From contig JAIGNY010004472.1 of assembly GCA_020152595.1 (NCBI GenBank), forward strand, positions 165,001-229,000: 64,000 bases of DNA, read 5' to 3'. The notes under the pieces are model-generated. The model was not told the origin of the DNA, made no database searches, and saw nothing but the letters and a program-made list of their open reading frames with translations. Source of the DNA: Chiridota heheva (taxonomy: Eukaryota > Echinodermata > Holothuroidea > Apodida > Chiridotidae). The position numbers and the translations under genes were made by a program. Every line of letters starts with the position of its first letter. The first letter of the stretch is position 1. Below are positions 57,000 through 64,000 of the stretch, piece after piece.

Positions 57000-58047
57000 T
57001 TAAGACCTGTAACCCCCAAGACGGTTGTTGTCTTCCTTGCTGAGAGGTATACCAGGATCCCCCCACAGTTTTCTCTTACCCATCATGTAATAATAGTTCA
57101 GACATTCTGGGCATGTGCAATGGTATGCATCAGGGGCATTGAAGTATTTCATGGTGGGGTTGGCTCTGAAAGTAAAAATATTTCCTGGGTTTTAACTCCC
57201 CTCCCCCAGGCTGAAGTCTTTGACAGTTCCCAGCACCCTGCTGTAATATCTTTTTTATCTTGAATAGAGATAGCCTCTCAATAAATCAGTAGTTACCGTC
57301 CCCTGGTATCATGACAGGGGCCCCTGAGCTAAACCAACTGTTACCGTTTCTGAAGATGTGTACATGAGGGTTAACCTCCAGATCCGCGTACTGATAGAAG
57401 GAAGCCACATCCTATGTTGACATGGTGTCCTTAGTTATCATAGCAGAAAACTTTCTGAAGTGTCCCCCTTGCACTCTGTACCGTTCAGGGCCTTTCATCT
57501 TCATGTTTGTGAGGGGGCTCTCTGTAGGTCTGTAGGCTGCAGAAGGGCCGCACCTTCATGAAATGAGTTTGTAGCATTGCTGTAGCTTCAATGGTTATGC
57601 GCAAATTGTTAGGAACACTCCCTGACATCTTTGACAAATTCATTTGTTTTAAAAATGTTTTCTCCAAACCTCGTAAAAGAGATCACCCATTGCGTAGTTC
57701 TGTACATGTCCCATATAGGTAGTACTACTGTGCAAAGGTAAGGAATTGAAAGCCTTTTTTTGGAATTTGCTCAGCCTGTTTCTTGTATTTTATAGCATGA
57801 GTTACTTTCTCAAACAATGCTCTAGCAGTCAGCTGGTTGAAGGTGTACCGAGTACCCTCAGATGTTCCCTGATCAGTGTCGATGCCCCCTAAACACCACC
57901 CACTCTATGATTACATTGCAATCTGCATTGTTCAACATAATCATTTCTATGTGTCTGCACAACTCAAACAATTTAGCTCATTCCCCTAGTCCTACCTGGG
58001 CATACTGTGTATGTCGGGTAGTGGTAGTAATAACCGTACACTCAGAG

Positions 58048-58380
58048 TCACATATATCCATGTTTAGCACCTCCCTCTTGATGGCATAACAGTAATCGAG
58101 ACAGCCCCTCCAGTTCAGCAAGGGTTAGATAATCCCCATCATTAGGGGTAAATATCCCTAGGGCCTCTACTTTATCAAATTGATATGCTCTAATAAACTT
58201 CGATAATTTTGAACTCCACATTTTCAGGTATCTTGCATGCATGGCAACGGTCATAAGAGCCCAATATGGAAACATGTTACCAATCTCTCCTTCTACAGCA
58301 TCTTTAATTCTTGTTTCTATCAAACTCTTTTGGAAGCCTTCGTATATGGTTCTAAGAGCCTCTCTGTTTAAAGTGTGCAT
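58048..58380 (-). pseudogene. open block of the decayed coding region
   Basis: 110 open codons with a helix-rich look (LNREALRTIYEGFQKSLIET and MTVAMHARYLKMWSSKLSKF). The frame extends upstream without Met to about 58400. No domain is recognised. Confidence 0.45.
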
Positions 58381-58867
58381 CCTGTCATCCCAGACGCCTG
58401 TGTAAGAAAATATAGTTGAATTTATTCTTTTTTACTTAACTTTCGACTGATACTCTTTCCTAGAAAAGACATTGCTGCAGCAATACACAGGGACATCCCT
58501 AGTGTTGTGGGTTGTGCTGACCCATCTAGCTTAGTAAAGTAGTTACGTATGTCCAACGTGGTCCTACCCATATAGTGACTGACAGAAGCCACCTGTACGC
58601 TAGATAAATCTAACCTCTGCCTCTGATTAAGAGGGACTGTCTCTATCCCCAGCCCCCACTCAAATCAAGATTTGTCATAGCTTTAGGAAATTCTTCCTTA
58701 CAGCTGCAGGGAGCAAGGTAATCTTGGTATGAAATGACATATACAAAAACAGGATGTAACCCTTTTGTGGTTTTGATCCCTTAACAACTTCACAAATCTT
58801 AAAAGCCTTTGCTTTGGTTTTCTACCCACTCTTAGCTTGTGAAATCTTTCCTGACACCTTCTTATAC

Positions 58868-59372
58868 TCAGAAATGCATATAATCATGACCTTTTTTACC
58901 AAATCTTCTAACAATATATAGAATGCCTATGCTGTATACACTGAATGATTTGTCATTGTAGCTGAACACAAACTTTTCAGTCTTTGATTTAGTCTTAGAC
59001 TCACATGCCATGCCAAACTGTTTTGTCATTACAGGTGCCTCCCTCTTCAGACCCTTCTTCTTCGTTTCCTTTACAGGTACAGCAGGCTCCTCCTCCTCAT
59101 CGTCCTCTGTTTCACAGCCACTTGCATCTGCTTGGGTGCCATCGGAGGTCCACGCCTTGTCAATGACGGCCTCCTCTGCCTCGGATATCACTTCACCTTC
59201 CTCTGATTCCGATGCCTCCTGTTTTGTAACGGTTGGCCCCTCAGCCTCTGATTCATTGTCCGTATCTGACAATTGCAACTTTCTGGATTTAACAATCTTC
59301 TTTTTATCAAACTCCTCCTCAGAATTGTTGCCACACACAACTTCTGTACTCAAAGTACGTTTTAATGTTCTA
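58868..59372 (-). pseudogene. acidic N-terminal block of the decayed coding region
   Basis: An open frame with clustered Glu/Asp/Ser (ASESEEGEVISEAEEAV, ETEDDEEEEPAV) followed by basic KKKGLKRE, as in disordered nuclear or nucleic-acid-binding tails. The frame continues artificially into the repeat beyond 59372. Confidence 0.45.
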
Positions 59373-59690
59373 CACTCTAAAAAAAGAATGGTCAAATTTG
59401 ACCACAATGTGGTCAAATTTTGACCAAGTGCCGAGTAAACTATGCACCGACCCATATGTGGTCAAATTTGACCATCCAAGCTTGGTCAAATCATTTGACC
59501 ACGCCAACTTGGTCAAATTGACCAACTGGGTAGTAAATTATGCACTGATCCATATGTGGTCAAATTTGACCATCCAAGATTGGTCAAATCATTTGACCAA
59601 CACAACTTGGTCAATCTTTTGACCACATTTAGTGGTCAAATTGACTATAAAATAGTGAATTTTACTTAATACTTGGTCAAATCTTATCAG
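59373..59690. repeat. TGGTCAAA-motif element
   Basis: Begins ACACTCTAAAAAAAG and holds about a dozen TGGTCAAA / TTTGACCA motifs in both orientations, plus an internal duplication (two ATATGTGGTCAAATTTGACC blocks about 100 bases apart). ACTCTAAAAAA starts are common to a class of small non-autonomous elements in marine animals. It is inserted at the 5' end of the decayed coding region. Confidence 0.7.
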
Positions 59691-60823
59691 AATAAAAACA
59701 CCAACAACAAAGAAATTTCAGATTGAAGCTTACTTTATTTTTAACACTCTTTTCTCATAAATGAAACAGAGGATTGTATTATTAAACAACAGATAATCGA
59801 TGTTATTAAAGAGATCAACAAATTATGCCAAAATAATATTCCTTTTAAGCTGAAACTCATAAAAATACACTGGCATTCCAACTTTGGAAATAAATACTAA
59901 CTTTGGATACACCAAAATTATTACAGAGTTAGCAAACAACCATGTTAAAACCATCAAGGTGACTTTTAAATACTTCTTAAAACTTTTACTCAGAAACTGC
60001 ATAGTAACTTAAATTGCCCATAAGGAAGAATGGCAAGTGTGAAATTATGCCAACTTGTTTACTCCTATATAAAAACTCTCTGGAAGACTCTTGGTTTAAT
60101 ACTAGCATTGCAACAGAGGATTGGCAAGTTTAAATTTGAAAATAACATCAAAATACATAAAGTAAATAGTTAAAAATTCTTTATATGCACAAGAAAAATA
60201 TCAAATCAACAAAGTCCCTGAGATCTACTATGAAAGACAGAAAAATTATGGAATAAGCACTCGAGCAACACACTCTTTCACCGAGAATGAAAAGGCAGAG
60301 ATTCTTAAATTTTACTCAAAAGTTGGCGTCCAGGTGACAATGGGAAGATTGCAATTTTTTCAATTAGATCAAGATGAATTTAGAAATTTTGTAAAGAAAA
60401 GGCAGGTATACCCTCCATAACAAGCGATCCATGAATTTTATAGGGCATTACTGAAAGCTTGCATTCAAACTTGTCCTATTTAATAACTTATAAACATAAC
60501 CTGAAACAATTTTTTAGGTATTATGGACAAAGAACATAATAATTTTCTTTCCTCTGATACTGAAAAGCACATGAAATGCTTAGTAAAACAAGATCTTGCA
60601 ATCAGAATATCTACGCTACAGCTGACTAAGCTATGAGGACTTTAAACAAATGTAAATATTGCTGATATTTACACAGAAAGTCTTATTAAATGAGTTACTT
60701 CATTTCAAAGATATCGATAGTATGCTGAAAAGTGACTAATCAAGCTTTTAAACACACTGCTGAAATCTTTTAAACGTAATAACTAATATAGAGAAATATA
60801 TTTCAACATGATTTTGACACCAA
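59691..60823. other. non-coding stretch, nothing recognised
   Basis: AT-rich; no gene or paired ends seen. Confidence 0.45.
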
Positions 60824-60829
60824 TTTATT
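60824..60829 (-). terminator. AATAAA poly(A) signal
   Basis: AATAAA on the minus strand about 100 bases beyond the stop codon of the two-exon gene model (60930-62821). Confidence 0.5.
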
Positions 60830-60929
60830 CCTTTGAAAGATCCTTTATCATATATATGAAAGTGATATTTAAAACTCTTAATATAAACCAACATAAAATA
60901 CCCGCTAAAATAAAAGAAGCAAAAAATAC

Positions 60930-61286
60930 CTAGCACACCAGGGAGACAATAACTACATGTTCAATCCTTTTCAAGATAGGTACGAAGAGTCCGTACTGCA
61001 GGGAAGTTACTATTTTTCCCTTGACGTCCGTGAGTTGAAAAAAGAACTTCTGCACAAATTCCAACGTGGTGTGACATTGCTTAGAGTAGTGGAGGTCAAA
61101 CACGTAAAAAGCCTTAAAAAAGACATCAACGGCTTTAAGTAGTGAGAGCTGTTCTAAGGCAGGATCGTCAACAACCAAAAATACTTGACTTGAAGATAAA
61201 CGCGATCCTAGTATAAGAAGAAAGGGTTGAACGCTTCTCTCCATCAAATTGAAGCCTTTCCAGATGTGTGGGATGTTGGTTCCAAT
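60930..61286 (-). CDS. terminal exon of the uncharacterised gene
   Basis: 118 codons and a stop, the best-looking unassigned exon in the window: open in full, preceded by a good acceptor and followed by AATAAA. Confidence 0.55.
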   Translation of the reverse strand: MGTNIPHIWKGFNLMERSVQPFLLILGSRLSSSQVFLVVDDPALEQLSLLKAVDVFFKAFYVFDLHYSKQCHTTLEFVQKFFFQLTDVKGKIVTSLQYGLFVPILKRIEHVVIVSLVC

Positions 61287-62821
61287 CTGTAAATATAAGG
61301 AAAAATTAGTTACAATTTGAATTCAGAGTAAAATGCTAAAAGTGTAGAAATCTATGCTGACCAATACGTAAGTAACATTACGTAAAACTTCTTGAATACA
61401 CAATAAAAATAATGCAAGTAACAAACATTTCTGCCAAGATTTGAAAAACATTGTGCAGCTTTGGATTATGAATATTCATACACTTGCCAGGTGGCAGAAA
61501 ATTCTGAAAAAAAATCTGATCCTCTTGAAGCGTCAATTAAATTAAGAAAGCCTAATTTTATTGTACAATCATTTGTATCTGTGAAACCAGAATGCTTGAT
61601 TAAGACTGATCTATGCTCCTTTTAATCACAGAGGTGCAAGAGAATATGCTGTAGCTGTCCAATATTCCTTGATATTTAGGAAAGGTGAATCCCTCTGAGT
61701 TTTTGTATATGCCAAAAACATAAAATGAAAATAATTGCAAATTAAATGTGTGTTTTTCCTATTCGTATTTGTGACATGGTGACAAGACTAAGTGACATCC
61801 ATATGTTATCGAGTAAATCCTGTTTGGACAGACAGTCCAATTGGCATTGAATCATACAATACTAGCCACCGGATATCTGAAAGCTTTGAATGCCTTTTTT
61901 GTAAAAAAGAAAATCATGTCCTTCGTTATATTAGGAAGAATATTTTGCTTTTCATGTTTTTAATTAGAAATATGTAAAGTAAGTTTCATCAAAATACCTT
62001 GGTCGTGCAGTAAGTGTATTGCGATCCAAAGTTATGTTATTTTCTTTAAAAATTTGTCTCAAAAAGACTAAAAATCATGAAATTTTGCACAACTTTTACC
62101 AAAAAAAAGAAGGATATTGATGGATAGGGGCAGACAAAATTCGACCGGAATTGGATACTAGAAGTTAGGCCTGGTACAGGTATTAGAACACAATTTGTGA
62201 AAGTAGTATTTGTATTACCTGACGCTGATCACAAATTTGAGAAGAAAAAATCAAGAAATTGTTTTACCATACCATTTGGTTCACAGTTTACAAGGCAGAG
62301 TGCCCATATTTTAGATTTATTTGACTTCGATTTTAAATGTACATTCCCCTTTTCTAAGACTGTGCTGACATGTGAAGTCAATGCTGACATCATGCTGACC
62401 TTAATATGTTACTGACAAAACTGGGAGATTACCTTGCTGATATTTCTTTTCTTTTATCTTTGTTACTGTTAATTTTCTGGTACCCGGATAGGGTCCAGTT
62501 CACGGTTTCATTGTATGTTTGCTATCTGACTCGGACCTTATTCCAGGAACATTGCCATTTATGTAGACTGCTGACCTTCACACAGTGCATAAACAATCAT
62601 TCCCATGGTAAGGTAAAAATAATTTTGTGAAAACATCACACTGGATACAAAACCTCAACCTGTAAAATATATATGTATCTTACCTGGTAGGCTTTTCTTG
62701 GCAACTGGCTGCTTCTAAGACTTAACGGCTCTGACTCTTCCCTGTTCTCTTCCGTACATTTCTCAACCGCTGTTCGAGATAACCAGAAGAAAAATGGCTT
62801 CCTCTGCCTCTGGAAAACCAT
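60930..62821 (-). CDS. two-exon gene model, uncharacterised protein (164 residues)
   Basis: Exons 62684-62821 (from ATG) and 60930-61286 on the minus strand. The donor is CAG|GTAAGATA at 62684 and the acceptor TTTACAG|ATTGG at 61286. The junction is in phase 0, giving 46 + 118 residues. The second exon reads IGTNIPHIWKGFNLMERSVQ, VFLVVDDPALEQLSLLKAVD and DLHYSKQCHTTLEFVQKFFF. That pattern reminds me of the C-terminal region of multi-copy uncharacterised proteins of fish and invertebrates (some annotated as SAMD3-like); this is recall, not a search. More 5' exons may exist, because the first exon also has its own acceptor (TTAACAG|GAAGC at 62826). A poly(A) signal lies 100 bases past the stop. 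Possibly a retro-element-associated gene. Confidence 0.5.
61287..62683 (-). other. presumed intron of the uncharacterised gene
   Basis: Contains dispersed-repeat copy 2 (62005-62155); nothing else was seen. Confidence 0.45.
62005..62155 (+). repeat. dispersed repeat, copy 2
   Basis: Diverged direct match to 12680-12830 (AAAAATCATGAAATTTTGCA, GGATAGGGGCAGACAAAATT, CGACCGGAATTGGAT). Confidence 0.65.
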
Positions 62822-62826
62822 GCTTC
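62684..62826 (-). CDS. upstream exon of the uncharacterised gene
   Basis: 143 bases between acceptor TTTTAACAG and donor GTAAGA. The coding part from ATG at 62821 reads MVFQRQRKPFFFWLSRTAVE. Confidence 0.4.
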
Positions 62827-64000
62827 CTGTTAAAATAAGAACATTCTCAAAAATTTAGGCCAGATAATTTTAGTTTTGATTTTACAAGAATGACAAAGTC
62901 TACATGGTAAGCTACATTAAAGGATTAAAAATTAAGGTTTAAAAATTAAGGTGCGGGATTCCGCACATAGTATCAAATTCCCGCAAAAAAAAAAAACAAT
63001 TACGAAGGAAATTCCTGCAAGGAAACAATTTCAAGAAAATGCCAAAAAATACCCCTCCCCCCTCCCTCCCTCAAGGTCAAATGTGCAATTTTCCAGCCTT
63101 TTGGTGCTATCCTTAGGTCTCTTATTGTATTCTTTTATTTCTCTAAAAATACATGGCCCCTTCCCCCTTCTCCCTCCCCATGAAGTTAGATTCATGCAAC
63201 CTCTGTGAGTAAATTCCACAAAAGCAATAAATCAGTACACAAACAATCATTTCTTCACGAACAAAAACTTGATTGCATTTTTTAAACTTTTATTCTGTAG
63301 GAAAACTATTTCATAAATTATTGAAAAAATTATTATTACAGATTTCAATTGAAGACAAAATATTATACAAGGTTTTCTCCAAATCTATACCACTGTTTGT
63401 TTTTATCTATAAAAACATCCCTCCCAGACATTATTAGTGAGAGTATTTGGATTTAATTAAGGTGACACCGTAAATTGTTTGCATATTTCTATTTCTAAAT
63501 TCTACTGTAAAAAATAATAACACAAAAAGAAAAAGAAATGTATAATTTAAGCCTTGACATCCATCATACAGTAGATTCCATTAGTAATGTGTACTGTTTT
63601 GAAATGCTTTGCAAAATTGTCCTATTCTTTTTCTGCACAGTGTAATTCTGTTAAATGTCCACTATTTTTAAAATGCTATACACAATTCCCATTCCCTTTG
63701 CTGCACACACAGTACAATTATATACAAAGAACAAATGAAGTAAACAGGATATAAACTACCAAGACTTCCACGACACCTAGCAACATATATAACAACAAGG
63801 CAAGGAAACAATGACACTGTTGTGGGTTGCATGATTTGCATATTCAATGAGGTACGATGTTAGCCTATGACCAATTTGATTTGCATATTTTCTGCATTTG
63901 TTTTTATCTCAGACATGCCTAAATTATTACTAAAGATGTACAAAAAGTGGTTAAAACGAGAAGCCTAGGCCTATTTCATGAATAGCTTTAGATTTTGTTT
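62827..64000. other. right end, nothing recognised
   Basis: A pyrimidine-rich part lies at 63055-63180, and two ATTTGCATA octamers occur near 63835 and 63880. No gene. Confidence 0.4.

Larger units (their letters stand above)
57000..59372 (-). pseudogene. decayed coding region of unknown origin
   Basis: Several minus-strand frames with coding character follow one another with stops and shifts between them. In order: an acidic, Lys-rich N-terminal part (59372-58870, with SDTDNESEAE and DDEEEEPAVPV); a middle part near 58560 with LSSVQVASVSHYMGRT; an open block at 58400-58048; blocks near 57830 and 57667-57485; and a C-terminal part down to a stop at 57000-57002, with a Cys cluster (HCTCPEC, then LNYYYMMG). 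I do not recognise the family. The layout of one long protein without visible introns suggests a mobile element or an endogenous viral gene rather than a host gene, but that is inference. At its 5' end it is cut by the TGGTCAAA element. The lesions are too many for it to be functional. Confidence 0.5.

Noticed and set aside
59010-59423. Ser-rich plus-strand frame of 137 codons
   Set aside because: It is the antisense of the acidic minus-strand block (Glu/Asp codons read as Ser/Leu).

Overview
The window is eukaryotic, AT-rich and mostly non-coding. The coding pieces that can be read use introns with GT-AG borders. Much of the rest is decayed non-LTR retrotransposons (LINEs), non-autonomous DNA transposons, SINE pieces, minisatellites and long (TA)n runs. 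The mixture of L1/Tx1-like, CR1-like and I/Nimb-like LINEs, hAT- and piggyBac-like MITEs and short TTAGGG-like tracts points to a marine invertebrate, plausibly a deuterostome such as an echinoderm. That is inference; no species marker is present.

The one clear host gene is PSMC5 (Rpt6/S8), the 26S proteasome AAA-ATPase subunit. It lies on the minus strand in 11 coding exons from 29547 down to 8990. The exons join in phase with GT-AG borders into an intact 404-residue protein. Its introns carry most of the interesting repeats: a 33-bp and a 51-bp minisatellite, an I-like LINE with a damaged RNase H, a piggyBac-like MITE with TTAA ends, hAT-like MITEs, a ~1-kb TIR family, SINEs and an exact 96-bp tandem duplication.

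Left of PSMC5 (1-8980) are an L1/Tx1-like LINE 3' end, (TA)n arrays, a degenerate minisatellite, a 1-kb 21/25-bp satellite and CR1-like LINE tails. Right of it (29.6-37.4 kb) are a short minus-strand ORF, back-to-back MITEs with recognisable TIRs and target-site duplications, a LINE tail and a (TA)/(GATA) tract. The stretch 37.4-42.7 kb is nearly featureless.

From 42.7 to 51.0 kb lies a LINE graveyard. One LINE copy (minus) stands beside a four-level nest: a solo LTR inside a LINE (plus), inside a second LINE (minus), inside a third LINE (plus) whose reading frame rejoins across a 5.15-kb gap. The right end (51-64 kb) has degenerate repeats, a 570-bp (TA)n array, an 86-bp-arm hairpin, a 50-bp satellite with a scrambled core, a decayed multi-frame coding region that I do not recognise (57.0-59.4 kb, minus), a TGGTCAAA repeat element, and a two-exon minus-strand gene model of unknown function (60.9-62.8 kb).

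No operon, CRISPR array, rRNA or intact tRNA gene was seen. Apart from PSMC5, and possibly the two small minus-strand models, nothing here looks like a working host gene.
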